Below are positions 1 to 7,904 of a stretch of 64,000 bases of DNA, piece by piece. Where the stretch lies: contig JAHHUH010000007.1 of assembly GCA_020024105.1 (NCBI GenBank), forward strand, positions 1 through 64,000, in the 5' to 3' direction. Position 1 is the first letter of the stretch; every line of letters starts with the position of its first letter. The DNA comes from Phascolarctobacterium sp. (GTDB lineage: Bacteria > Bacillota > Negativicutes > Acidaminococcales > Acidaminococcaceae). The translations under genes were made by a program, and so were the position numbers. Under the pieces are notes generated by a model that saw only the letters and a program-made list of their open reading frames with translations, was not told the origin of the DNA and ran no database searches.

Positions 1-55
1 GAGCGTCTGCCTTACAAGCAGAATGTCAGCGGTTCGATCCCGTTAGCGCCCACCA
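1..55 (+). tRNA. tRNA-Val (anticodon TAC), 5' end missing
   Basis: Only the 3' two thirds of the gene lies in the window. The anticodon arm is TCTGC-CTTACAA-GCAGA, so the loop carries anticodon TAC (valine, GUA/GUN codons). The T arm has the TTCGATC loop on an AGCGG/CCGTT stem. The acceptor strand AGCGCCC is followed by discriminator A and an encoded CCA at 53-55. The D arm and 5' acceptor strand lie upstream of the window. Confidence 0.95.
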
Positions 56-64
56 CGAAGATTT

Positions 65-95
65 AGCACTTCAACTAAGTTGAAGTGCTCTTTTT
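65..95 (+). terminator. Rho-independent terminator after tRNA-Val
   Basis: A perfect inverted repeat (AGCACTTCAACT at 65-76 with its complement at 78-89) is followed by a T-run (91-95). It sits 10 bases past the tRNA and probably ends the tRNA transcript. Confidence 0.85.
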
Positions 96-313
96 ATTGC
101 TTTTTTCAGTCCGTTGCGGAAAGATAGCATGCAAATGTTCATTTAAGCACCTGGCTAAGAAATTTGTACTAGGTTTTATGCAGGTACTTAAAAAAGAATA
201 GACTGTATTGAAGCCAGTGTTGTTTACGGCTATAAGTAGCAAAACCTGTATAATTATTAACAGAATGCAAAAAACAACCTACCTAGCCTGAACCTAAAAT
301 AGAGCGAAAAGAA

Positions 314-356
314 AAACTCTGATTAACAAGCTCTTGGTTAATCAGAGTTTTTTATA
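314..356 (-). terminator. Bidirectional terminator at the HD-GYP gene end
   Basis: A 14-bp perfect stem (314-327 with 337-350) has T-runs on both sides when read from either strand. The minus-strand stop codon of the HD-GYP gene (338-340) lies inside the downstream arm, so it mainly serves that gene. No plus-strand gene was found between it and the tRNA; 96-313 holds nothing I can support. Confidence 0.75.
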
Positions 357-970
357 GGCTGATGGGTTTCAATCGCAACCGGCAGCACGCTTTCGATGAA
401 GGCTCGTACCAGGGCGGATTCAAAATCCAGTCCTGCCTTATTCTGCAGTTCTACGATGGCTTCAGCGTGAGTTTTCTGCCAGTGCAGGGTGCATGGATTA
501 ATAGTACTGTCATAATAGTCCGCAATGGCAATGATACGGGCGCCGATGGGGATGTTTTGTCCTTTGAGACGCTTAGGGAAGCCCGTTCCATCCCATTTTT
601 CATGGTGTGCCCGGATAATACTGACGATATTGGTGAATTCAGGAATGTTTTCCAGCATGCTTGCTCCAGCCAGGCAATGCCTTTTGTAAATAGCTTCCTC
701 CCTCTTAGTGAGGAAAGGTGCCTTATATAAGATGATGCTGGGCGTTGCCAGATGGCCAATGTCATGAAGTAGAGCTGCCGTCTGGATGGTAGATACATCC
801 CTGGGGGAGAGGCCAATCTTGGCGGCAATGCTGGTAGCGTAATTGGCTACCTGCTTACTGTGCAGATAGGTCTTTTCATTTTTTAGCTGTAGCATTTTTA
901 AGTAGAAGTCGCAAATTCCCTTCACATGCACGTCACAGGGGAATTCTAAACACTGTGGTATTGTAATCAT
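338..970 (-). CDS. HD-GYP-type phosphohydrolase
   Basis: Stand-alone HD domain protein of about 210 residues. Visible motifs are LLHDIGHLATP (metal-binding His-Asp), HHEKWDGTGFP (a GYP-like loop with F in place of Y) and IAIADYYDS, the order seen in HD-GYP phosphodiesterases that act on cyclic di-GMP; activity is inferred. There is no receiver or sensor domain, so it is a cytosolic catalytic domain alone. A longer reading from a TTG at 1000 is possible, but a promoter-like TATACT at 1002-1007 would put transcription start downstream of that codon. The ATG at 970 has GGATGG six bases upstream and is preferred. It diverges from the structured RNA at 1072. Confidence 0.8.
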   Translation of the reverse strand: MITIPQCLEFPCDVHVKGICDFYLKMLQLKNEKTYLHSKQVANYATSIAAKIGLSPRDVSTIQTAALLHDIGHLATPSIILYKAPFLTKREEAIYKRHCLAGASMLENIPEFTNIVSIIRAHHEKWDGTGFPKRLKGQNIPIGARIIAIADYYDSTINPCTLHWQKTHAEAIVELQNKAGLDFESALVRAFIESVLPVAIETHQPIKNSD

Positions 971-1001
971 AGTAATCCATCCGTTCTCAACTAGTGTCAA
1001 T

Positions 1002-1030
1002 AGTATAACACTTTATTAATAATTATTGAA
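1002..1030 (-). promoter_or_regulatory. Putative promoter of the HD-GYP gene
   Basis: Read on the minus strand: TTCAAT (1025-1030), 17-base spacer, TATACT (1002-1007). The -35 is weak but the -10 differs from consensus at one base. Used here to reject the TTG start at 1000. Confidence 0.45.
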
Positions 1031-1036
1031 TAGTAC

Positions 1037-1065
1037 TTGCGTAAAAAAATTACAAAGCCTATAAT
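1037..1065 (+). promoter_or_regulatory. Sigma-A promoter of the structured RNA
   Basis: TTGCGT (1037-1042), exactly 17 bases, then a perfect TATAAT (1060-1065). It predicts initiation near 1072, just before the outer strand of the long closing stem of the RNA below. The downstream transporter has its own separate promoter at 1331. Confidence 0.75.
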
Positions 1066-1071
1066 CTAAGG

Positions 1072-1292
1072 AGTACAACTCAGGTCTGTGGTTGAAAGTC
1101 GATGCCAGTTGCAGGCAAAACGATCCACGTAAGCAGCTGAATTTGGCTGTGAGCACGGTGCAGCTTAGAAGTAAGTCCTGCCGCCATTTATAAATTTGCG
1201 GCGAGAGAGGTAGTAGTGGGGAGCAAGGTCTTAGGAGCGAACCCTCCAGCAGGCGAGTGTGGGGGCGAAAACCAGGTCAGCTGAGTTGTATT
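1072..1292 (+). ncRNA. Structured non-coding RNA of unknown class
   Basis: There is no ORF here, but the segment is bounded by a perfect 10-bp closing stem (1074-1083 with 1281-1290) that starts two bases after the predicted transcription start. Inside are GGTT/AACC (1090-1093 with 1270-1273), a TGCC/GGCA hairpin (1103-1117), a CAGC/GCTG hairpin (1134-1149), a GCCGC/GCGGC hairpin (1180-1202) and a GGAG/CTCC hairpin (1234-1247), joined by purine-rich strands. This is a multibranched ornate fold, not a rod. It has none of the RNase P, tmRNA or SRP signature sequences I know. Because a second promoter precedes the next gene it is probably an independent RNA and not a riboswitch. The raiA-motif class (hpf/raiA lies 3.4 kb downstream) or a divergent 6S RNA are guesses only. 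Confidence 0.6.
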
Positions 1293-1330
1293 AAATTTCT
1301 AAAATCTTGCATATTTTTTAATAAAAGGTA

Positions 1331-1359
1331 TTGACGTTTACGGAAAATGGTACTACAAT
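1331..1359 (+). promoter_or_regulatory. Sigma-A promoter of the amino-acid ABC operon
   Basis: TTGACG (1331-1336), 17-base spacer, TACAAT (1354-1359), followed by a leader of about 47 bases to the AAGGAGG ribosome binding site (1397-1403) and ATG at 1413. Confidence 0.8.
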
Positions 1360-1412
1360 AAATGTAATGTTTATGCAGGTTTTGTGATTAAACTTTAAGG
1401 AGGCTGGTCTAG

Positions 1413-2186
1413 ATGAAAAAACTATTGATTTTAATGATGACTGTAATTGCAGCAGTAGCTATGTTGGCTGCAGGCTGTGGTGGTGGCGATAAGAAGGAAA
1501 GCGCCAAGGTTTTCCGTGTAGGTACTGAACCTACCTTTGCACCCTTTGAATTCCAAGAAGAAGGTAGTAAAGAATATGCGGGTTTTGATATGGACCTGGC
1601 TCGAGCTATCGGTAAACAAATGGGTTACGAAAAGGTTGAAATTGTGAATATGGGCTTTGATGCTCTGGTTCCCGCTTTGAATGCTGGTAATGTAGATATG
1701 GTTGCTGCAGGTATGAGCATTACCGAAGAACGTCAAAAGTCTGTTAATTTCTCCGATCCTTACTATACTTCCGGTTTGATTATCATGGTTAACAAAGATA
1801 ATGATACTATCAAATCCCTTAAAGATCTGGAAGGCAAACGTATTGCTGCCCAAATCGGTACTACTGGCGATAACAAGGCAAGAAGCGTCGCTAATGCTGT
1901 AGTAACTTCTTTCAATACTAATACTGAAGCTGCAATGGAACTGACCAATAAGGGCGTTGATGCTGTTATCAATGATAGCCCTGTAGTTGGCTATTATTTG
2001 GCTCAAGGCGGTAACAAAACTGCTAAAACTGTTGGCGATGTTATGGAAGCTGAAAAATATGGTCTGGCAATGAAAAAAGGTAATGACCAATTAACTGCTG
2101 ACGTAAACAAAGCTTTGGCTGAGCTGAAGAAAAATGGCGAATACGACAAACTCTACCAAAAATGGTTTGGTGAAGTAAGCAAATAA
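1413..2186 (+). CDS. Amino-acid ABC transporter substrate-binding lipoprotein (copy 1)
   Basis: Family 3 extracellular solute-binding protein (HisJ/GlnH-like), 257 residues. The signal peptide ends in lipobox LAAGC with the lipidated Cys at residue 22. PTFAPFEF near the mature N-terminus, GFDMDL, SGLIIMV and GTTGD are the usual ligand-pocket landmarks of polar amino-acid binders; the actual amino acid cannot be told from sequence. It is followed by a terminator, a near-duplicate binding protein, permease and ATPase. The partial terminator probably makes this copy the most abundant product of the operon. Strong AAGGAGG site nine bases before ATG. Confidence 0.9.
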   Translation: MKKLLILMMTVIAAVAMLAAGCGGGDKKESAKVFRVGTEPTFAPFEFQEEGSKEYAGFDMDLARAIGKQMGYEKVEIVNMGFDALVPALNAGNVDMVAAGMSITEERQKSVNFSDPYYTSGLIIMVNKDNDTIKSLKDLEGKRIAAQIGTTGDNKARSVANAVVTSFNTNTEAAMELTNKGVDAVINDSPVVGYYLAQGGNKTAKTVGDVMEAEKYGLAMKKGNDQLTADVNKALAELKKNGEYDKLYQKWFGEVSK

Positions 2187-2199
2187 TTAATTCGTTTTA

Positions 2200-2256
2200 A
2201 ACGGAGCACATTGCGGTTATGAGCCAACTTGTGCTCCGTTAATTTATTTTTTATAT
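2200..2256 (+). terminator. Intercistronic terminator/attenuator between the two binding proteins
   Basis: An 11-bp perfect stem (2200-2210 with 2230-2240) is followed by a T-rich tract to 2256. No new promoter is obvious before the second binding protein, so read-through is expected and expression should fall stepwise along the operon. Confidence 0.8.
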
Positions 2257-2279
2257 TTTTATTTTGAGGGGGCTTTATT

Positions 2280-3044
2280 ATGAAAAAGCTGGTATTATTA
2301 ATGATGACAATTATCACTGCTGTAGCTATGCTTGCTGCGGGCTGCGGTGGAGAGGAGAAGCAGACAGCCAAGGTTTTGCGTGTTGCAACTAACCCTACCT
2401 TTGCTCCTTTTGAATATCAGGAGGAGGGCAAGAAGGAGTATTCAGGCTTCGATATGGACCTGATTCGTGCTCTGGGTAAACAGATGGGTTATCAGGTAGA
2501 AATTCAAAGTATGGGCTTTGATGCTTTGATTCCTGCTTTGAATGCGCATAATATTGACGTTGCTATTTCTGGTATGTCCATTAATGAAGAGAGAAAGAAG
2601 GCTGTTTTGTTTGCTGAACCCTACTATACTTCTGGTCTGATTATAGTAGTGGCAAAGGATAACGAGTCCATTAAAAATTTGGACGATTTACAGGGTAAAA
2701 GAATCGCCTGCCAAATTGGTACTACTGGTGAGAAGGTAGCAAGAATGGTTGCTGGTGGTAAGGTGAAAGCCTTTAACCACAATACTGAAGCTACTCTGGA
2801 ATTAAAAACCGGTGGTACTGATGCTGTGATTAATGACGTACCCGTTGTTAAATATTATTTAGCACAGGGTGGTGACGAATTTGCCAAAACCGTGGGTGAG
2901 GTCATGAATGCTGAACAGTATGGTATTGCTATGCATAAGGATAATACTGCACTGGCTGCAGAAATGAACAAAGCTATGGCTGAACTGAAGGCTAATGGTG
3001 AATTCGATAAGATTTATGCAAAATGGTTTGGTGAAGCGAAATAA
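2280..3044 (+). CDS. Amino-acid ABC transporter substrate-binding lipoprotein (copy 2)
   Basis: 254-residue paralogue of the preceding gene, by eye about 60-65 % identical over its whole length, including the lipobox LAAGC (Cys22) and the PTFAPFEY, GFDMDL and GTTGE segments. Differences concentrate in the region between the two lobes and near the C-terminus, compatible with different ligand preference served by one permease/ATPase pair. It is a clear tandem duplication. The ribosome binding site is GAGGGGG about ten bases upstream. A 69-base gap precedes the permease. Confidence 0.9.
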   Translation: MKKLVLLMMTIITAVAMLAAGCGGEEKQTAKVLRVATNPTFAPFEYQEEGKKEYSGFDMDLIRALGKQMGYQVEIQSMGFDALIPALNAHNIDVAISGMSINEERKKAVLFAEPYYTSGLIIVVAKDNESIKNLDDLQGKRIACQIGTTGEKVARMVAGGKVKAFNHNTEATLELKTGGTDAVINDVPVVKYYLAQGGDEFAKTVGEVMNAEQYGIAMHKDNTALAAEMNKAMAELKANGEFDKIYAKWFGEAK

Positions 3045-3113
3045 ATTCCTGTGAAGAGGGTAAAGGTAAAAAGTTGATTTAGAGTCTGTAACGAAGGGAC
3101 GGAGAAGAAAAAA

Positions 3114-3764
3114 ATGAATTTTGAGTTGATGACTGATTCCATACCACTGCTACTTGCTGGTGCTGGAATAACTGTAGAAATTACTGCCATGAGTGTTGGT
3201 ATCGGCATGCTCATTGGTAGTATGGTCGGTGTAGCACGTTTATGCACTGTTAAGCCTCTGCGCTATTTGGCTAATGTCTATGTAGATTTTATTCGTGGTA
3301 CCCCTTTGCTGGTACAAATCTTTTTGGTATATTTTGCTCTGCCCGGCTTGATCGGTACGCGTGTGGACCCCTTTCTGGCTGCAATTGCAGCCTGCTCCAT
3401 TAACAGTGGTGCCTATGTAGCAGAAATTTTCCGTGCCGGCATTCAATCCATCGATAAGGGTCAGATGGAGGCAGGCCGTAGCTTGGGTATGAGCTGGGCG
3501 CAGACCATGCGTTACATTATTATGCCCCAGGCCTTTAAACGTATTATTCCTCCTTTGGGTAACGAATTTATTGCCATGCTGAAGGATTCCTCCCTGGTTT
3601 CTGTTATCGGCTTTGAGGAATTGACCCGTCGTGGACAACTGATTATCGCTCGTACCTATGCTTCCTTGGAAATCTGGTTGGCGGTTGCTGTTATTTATTT
3701 AGTAATGACCTTCTGTGTAGCAAGGTTGGTAGGCGTGCTGGAGAGGAAGTTTGACACCAAATGA
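3114..3764 (+). CDS. Amino-acid ABC transporter permease (HisM/GlnP family)
   Basis: 216 residues, the usual length for a single-domain polar amino-acid permease. Hydrophobic segments near residues 10-35, 50-75, 85-105 and 185-210; the EAA-loop equivalent is EAGRSLGMSWAQTMRYIIMP, the contact site for the ATPase. No second permease is present, so it should act as a homodimer. Its TGA overlaps the ATPase ATG (ATGA at 3761-3764), implying translational coupling. Confidence 0.9.
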   Translation: MNFELMTDSIPLLLAGAGITVEITAMSVGIGMLIGSMVGVARLCTVKPLRYLANVYVDFIRGTPLLVQIFLVYFALPGLIGTRVDPFLAAIAACSINSGAYVAEIFRAGIQSIDKGQMEAGRSLGMSWAQTMRYIIMPQAFKRIIPPLGNEFIAMLKDSSLVSVIGFEELTRRGQLIIARTYASLEIWLAVAVIYLVMTFCVARLVGVLERKFDTK

Positions 3765-4492
3765 CAAAAGAAATGATTAAAATTAGAAATCTGCATAAAA
3801 GCTTTGGCGATTTAGAAGTTTTGAAGGGCGTTAATATGTCCATTGCTGAAAAAGAGGTAGTGGTTATTATTGGTCCCTCCGGCAGTGGTAAGAGTACGCT
3901 GCTCCGTTGTATGAATTACCTGGAGGAACCTACTGAGGGCACTGTAGAAATTGATGGTGTTTCCCTGACAACAGCGAAAAACATCAATGAGGTACGTAGA
4001 GAGGTAGGCATGGTTTTCCAACGCTTTAATCTTTTTCCGCATATGACGGTTTTGGAAAATTTAATGCTGGCGCCGATGAAGGTGCGTGGCATTAAAAAGG
4101 CTGATGCCGAGGCTACTGCTCTGACCTATCTGAAAAAGGTCGGTCTGGCTGATAAGGCTCATGTCTATCCGGAAAAGCTGTCTGGTGGTCAACAGCAGCG
4201 TGTAGCTATTGCCCGTGCTCTGTGCATGAAGCCGAAGGCTCTGCTGTTTGATGAACCTACCTCCGCTCTGGACCCGGAAATGGTAGGCGAGGTTTTGAAT
4301 GTTATGAAAACCTTGGCTGAAGAGGGTATGACCATGGCTGTAGTAACTCATGAGATGGGCTTTGCCCGTGAGGTAGGCGACAGAGTGGTGTTCGTAGATA
4401 ATGGCATTATCCTGGAAGAGGGTACCCCTGAAGAAATTTTCTCCCATGCTAAGGAAGAAAGAACCCGTAGTTTCCTTTCTAAGATTCTCTAA
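3761..4492 (+). CDS. Amino-acid ABC transporter ATP-binding protein (GlnQ-like)
   Basis: 243-residue ABC ATPase. Walker A is GPSGSGKST (residues 38-46), signature LSGGQQQR, Walker B LLFDEPTSALD, and the switch His is in VVTHEMGF. It closes the operon binding protein-binding protein-permease-ATPase. No strong terminator follows; 4493-4644 is AT-rich and contains only a small ATACC/GGTAT hairpin before hpf. Confidence 0.92.
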   Translation: MTKEMIKIRNLHKSFGDLEVLKGVNMSIAEKEVVVIIGPSGSGKSTLLRCMNYLEEPTEGTVEIDGVSLTTAKNINEVRREVGMVFQRFNLFPHMTVLENLMLAPMKVRGIKKADAEATALTYLKKVGLADKAHVYPEKLSGGQQQRVAIARALCMKPKALLFDEPTSALDPEMVGEVLNVMKTLAEEGMTMAVVTHEMGFAREVGDRVVFVDNGIILEEGTPEEIFSHAKEERTRSFLSKIL

Positions 4493-4644
4493 TCTTGTAA
4501 AAATGTTACACTTTTTAGATATTTTTTAAAATATATTAGAAATTTAATAAATTTTGCAGGTATAAACCTTTACATGGCGAAATGTTATAGTAACAAAGGA
4601 GCAATCCTAAAAAATACCTTGAGGTATCAAGGGAGGTAAGAACT

Positions 4645-5172
4645 ATGACTGTAAATGTAAAAGGTAGAAATGTTGAAGTGACTCCGGCCATGAGAGAGTA
4701 TGTGGAGAAGAAAATCGCAAAGGTTACCAGACAGTTTAAATCTGTTGGCGATATCTCCGCAGTAATGAAGATTGAGCACGGCAACCATATCGTTGAGATT
4801 ACTGTTCCGGCAAGTGGCGTGTTGATTAGGGCACAGGAATCCACTAAGGATATGTACACCTCCATCGATTTGGTAGTAGAGAAAATTGAACGTCAAATCC
4901 ATAAATATAAAACTCGTCTGATGAAGAGAAAGTATAGCAATTTTGTTGATCCTACTCCTACTCCCGCTCCAGTAGCAGATGAGGGTGAATTTGAAGTAAT
5001 CAAAAACAAGAGGTTTACTTTACGTCCCATGAATATCGAGGAAGCTATTCTCCAGATGAATTTATTGAACCATGATTTCTTCGTTTTCTATGATTCTGAC
5101 AACGAAGGTGTAAGGGTTGTATATCGTCGTAAGGATGGTAAGTACGGCCTTTTGGTTCCAGAATTTAAATAA
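4645..5172 (+). CDS. hpf: Ribosome hibernation promoting factor, long form
   Basis: 175 residues, the length of long HPF. The N-terminal domain (1-100) has the YfiA/HPF beta-alpha fold that sits in the 30S decoding centre. After a Pro-rich linker (PTPTPAPVADE) a C-terminal domain (about 118-175) with KRFTLRPMNIEEAI and YRRKDGKYGLL mediates 70S dimerisation to inactive 100S particles in stationary phase. Monocistronic, with GGGAGG before the ATG and a perfect palindromic terminator after it; the hpf-secA-prfB order is common in Firmicutes. Confidence 0.95.
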   Translation: MTVNVKGRNVEVTPAMREYVEKKIAKVTRQFKSVGDISAVMKIEHGNHIVEITVPASGVLIRAQESTKDMYTSIDLVVEKIERQIHKYKTRLMKRKYSNFVDPTPTPAPVADEGEFEVIKNKRFTLRPMNIEEAILQMNLLNHDFFVFYDSDNEGVRVVYRRKDGKYGLLVPEFK

Positions 5173-5198
5173 CTAAATAATTTTACCTAAACTTCACA

Positions 5199-5235
5199 AA
5201 AAGCACGGAACAGCTGTTCCGTGCTTTTGCTTTTC
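5199..5235 (+). terminator. Terminator after hpf
   Basis: A 30-bp perfect palindrome (5199-5228) ending in TTTT, then GCTTTTC. The last bases overlap the -35 of the secA promoter. Confidence 0.85.
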
Positions 5236-5255
5236 AATATATTTTCTGATATAAT
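5227..5255 (+). promoter_or_regulatory. secA promoter
   Basis: TTGCTT (5227-5232), 17-base spacer, perfect TATAAT (5250-5255); predicted start near 5262, giving a leader of about 47 bases. Confidence 0.7.
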
Positions 5256-5308
5256 TTATTATTAGGTGTACTGTCTTTCTACACCATAAGATTCAGGGAG
5301 TGATAGAT

Positions 5309-7762
5309 TTGCTGTTTGAGAGCATTATAAAGAAAATTTTTGGTGATCCCAACGAAAAAGAACTGAAGAACATAAGAGTTATCGTAGATAAAATCAATAG
5401 TTTGGAAGAATCTATGAAAAGCCTAAGCTCTACCAACTTAGCTAGAAAAACCGGTGAATTCAAGGTTCGTCTGCAGAAAGGTGAAACCTTGGATGATCTT
5501 TTACCGGAGGCTTACGCAGTAGTTCGTGAGGCTTCTCGTCGTGTAACTGGTATGCGTCATTTTGATGTGCAGCTGATTGGTGGTGTTGTTCTTCACCGTG
5601 GCAAGATTGCAGAAATGCGTACGGGTGAAGGTAAAACCCTGGTTGCAACCTTACCTGCCTATTTGAACGCCCTTACCGGCAAAGGTGTCCATGTTGTTAC
5701 CGTTAATGACTATCTGGCAAAGCGTGATAGTGAGGATATGGGCCGTATTTTTAAATTCTTAGGCTTAACGGTAGGCCTGATTGCTCACGATATGGATTTC
5801 CATGATCGTCGCGCTGCTTATATGGCAGATATTACCTATGGTACTAACAACGAATTCGGCTTCGACTATTTGCGCGATAACATGGTCGTAAGTGAGGACC
5901 AGATGGTACAACGTCCTTTGAACTACTGTATCGTCGATGAGGTTGATAGTATTTTAATTGATGAGGCCAGAACCCCGTTGATTATTTCCGGTCCTGGTGA
6001 AAATTCCACTGAGCTATACCGTGTTCTGGCACAGGTAGTTAGTCAGATGAAGGAAGGCGAGGACTATACTGTTGATGAAAAACAAAAACAGGTAGCTCCC
6101 ACCGAGGTAGGTATCGCTAAGGCAGAGAAAATGCTGGGCATTGCCAACCTGTATGACAATGAACACGGCATGGACTATTCCCATCAGATTATGTGTGCCT
6201 TGAAGGCGAAGGCACTGATGCACCGTGACCGTGATTACGTGGTCAAGGATGGTCAGGTTATCATTGTTGATGAATTTACCGGTCGTCTGATGTTTGGTCG
6301 CCGTTTCTCCGAGGGCCTGCACCAGGCTATTGAAGCTAAGGAAGGCGTTAAGGTAGAACGCGAAAGCCAAACCTTGGCAACCGTTACCTTCCAAAACTAC
6401 TTCCGTATGTATAATAAGCTGTCCGGTATGACCGGTACTGCTAAGACTGAGGAACAGGAATTCCAGAAGATTTATGGTCTGAGCGTTATTGTTATTCCTA
6501 CCAATAAGCCCATGATCCGTAAGGATTATCCTGATGTTATTTACAAAACTAAGATTGCTAAATATAAGGCAGCCGTTAACGAAATTGAGGAATGCCATAA
6601 ATCCGGTCGTCCCGTACTGGTTGGTACTACCTCCATCGTCCAATCCGAGGAGCTGTCCGCTATGCTGAAACGTCGTGGTATTGCTCATAATGTTTTGAAT
6701 GCTAAATACCATGAAAAGGAAGCAGAAATTATTTCTAAGGCTGGTCAGTACGGTGCCGTAACCATTGCTACTAACATGGCAGGTCGTGGTACCGATATCG
6801 TGCTGGGTGAGGGTGTACCGGAATTAGGCGGTTTACATATTATCGGTACTGAACGTCATGAAAGCCGTCGTATTGATAATCAGCTGCGTGGCCGTTGCGC
6901 ACGTCAGGGTGACCCTGGGTCTTCTAAATTCTTCCTTTCTCTGGAAGATGATCTGATGCGTCTTTTCGGCAGTGATAATATTGCCGGTATTATGGATAAA
7001 TTGGGCCTGGAGGATGACGAACCTATTGAGCATTCCCTGGTTACCAAATCCATTGAAAATGCCCAGAAGAAGGTAGAAGCACGTAACTTTAATATTCGTA
7101 AATACGTGCTGGAATACGATGATGTTATGAACCAGCAGCGTGAGGTTATTTACGCTCAGCGTAGAGCCATTCTTCATAAGAGCAACCTTAAGGAAAATAT
7201 CATGGAAATGGTGGAAAAGGTTGTGGCACGTACCATGGCTATGTATGCACCTCCCGAGGTATATTCTGAGGACTGGGATTTGACCTCTCTGATTGCTTAT
7301 GCAGAAGAATTTTACGCACCCCGTGGTTTACTGACTGTGGAATATCTGCAGAACCTTAGCCGTGAGGAGCTGGATGAATATCTGCATCAGGTTGCCAAGG
7401 AGCATTATCAGGCTCGTGAGGATTCCATGGGTCCTGAACTGATGCGTGAGCTGGAAAATCTGGTTATGCTGAAGGTTGTTGATAACCACTGGATGGAACA
7501 TTTGGATGCTATGGATATGCTACGTGAAGGTGTGGGCCTGCGTGCTTATGGTCAAAAGGATCCTTTGGTTGAATATAAATTTGAAGCCTACGATATGTTT
7601 GAGGCGATGATTGATGCTATTCAGGATGACGTCGTACGTTATATTTACCATGTTAACGTAGTAACTCAACCGGTGGTTGAGGACCGTCTCCATAATTCCA
7701 CTTTAAATAATCCTGCTGGCGATGATGGTGTTGCAGGTCCCGCTGTGAAGGCGAAAAAATAA
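5309..7762 (+). CDS. secA: Preprotein translocase ATPase SecA
   Basis: The motor of the Sec export pathway, 817 residues. Seen: MRTGEGKTLVATLP (Walker A), DYLRDNM, VDEVDSILIDEARTPL (DEAD-type Walker B), GMTGTAKTEEQEF, NMAGRGTDI and LRGRCARQGDPG (motif VI). The start was chosen as TTG 5309: AGGGAG (5295-5300) lies eight bases upstream, whereas it overlaps the alternative GTG at 5300. The protein then begins MLFESIIKKIFG, as SecA proteins usually do. The C-terminus lacks the Cys-rich zinc/SecB-binding tail found in many SecAs. Confidence 0.96.
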   Translation: MLFESIIKKIFGDPNEKELKNIRVIVDKINSLEESMKSLSSTNLARKTGEFKVRLQKGETLDDLLPEAYAVVREASRRVTGMRHFDVQLIGGVVLHRGKIAEMRTGEGKTLVATLPAYLNALTGKGVHVVTVNDYLAKRDSEDMGRIFKFLGLTVGLIAHDMDFHDRRAAYMADITYGTNNEFGFDYLRDNMVVSEDQMVQRPLNYCIVDEVDSILIDEARTPLIISGPGENSTELYRVLAQVVSQMKEGEDYTVDEKQKQVAPTEVGIAKAEKMLGIANLYDNEHGMDYSHQIMCALKAKALMHRDRDYVVKDGQVIIVDEFTGRLMFGRRFSEGLHQAIEAKEGVKVERESQTLATVTFQNYFRMYNKLSGMTGTAKTEEQEFQKIYGLSVIVIPTNKPMIRKDYPDVIYKTKIAKYKAAVNEIEECHKSGRPVLVGTTSIVQSEELSAMLKRRGIAHNVLNAKYHEKEAEIISKAGQYGAVTIATNMAGRGTDIVLGEGVPELGGLHIIGTERHESRRIDNQLRGRCARQGDPGSSKFFLSLEDDLMRLFGSDNIAGIMDKLGLEDDEPIEHSLVTKSIENAQKKVEARNFNIRKYVLEYDDVMNQQREVIYAQRRAILHKSNLKENIMEMVEKVVARTMAMYAPPEVYSEDWDLTSLIAYAEEFYAPRGLLTVEYLQNLSREELDEYLHQVAKEHYQAREDSMGPELMRELENLVMLKVVDNHWMEHLDAMDMLREGVGLRAYGQKDPLVEYKFEAYDMFEAMIDAIQDDVVRYIYHVNVVTQPVVEDRLHNSTLNNPAGDDGVAGPAVKAKK

Positions 7763-7791
7763 ACTGTCGGATAAGTTTATATAGTTTTCTC

Positions 7792-7825
7792 ATGTAGCAA
7801 CAGTAGAATGATACTGTTGCTACAT
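7792..7825 (+). terminator. Hairpin after secA
   Basis: A 14-bp perfect stem (7792-7805 with 7812-7825) follows secA by 30 bases, but only a weak T content follows. Probable, perhaps leaky, terminator before prfB. Confidence 0.55.
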
Positions 7826-7904
7826 TAATTAAGGAAAGCTGCTCGGGATTCTTTTTTAGAGTCCTTTAAATAACTAAATTTGCATATGAAAGGTTGTGAA
7901 CAAC

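Noticed and set aside
1072..1292. Structured RNA as RNase P, tmRNA, SRP RNA, T-box or a lysine, cobalamin or glycine riboswitch
   Set aside because: None of the signature sequences of these classes that I can recall is present, and an independent promoter separates it from the next gene.
1431..2090. Long minus-strand frame antisense to the first binding protein
   Set aside because: Mirror of real coding sequence: low-complexity Ser/Ile-rich translation, no start signals; the plus-strand lipoprotein is unambiguous.
4569..4591. TTTACA/TATAGT as hpf promoter
   Set aside because: Spacer of 11 bases is too short; no other good pair found.
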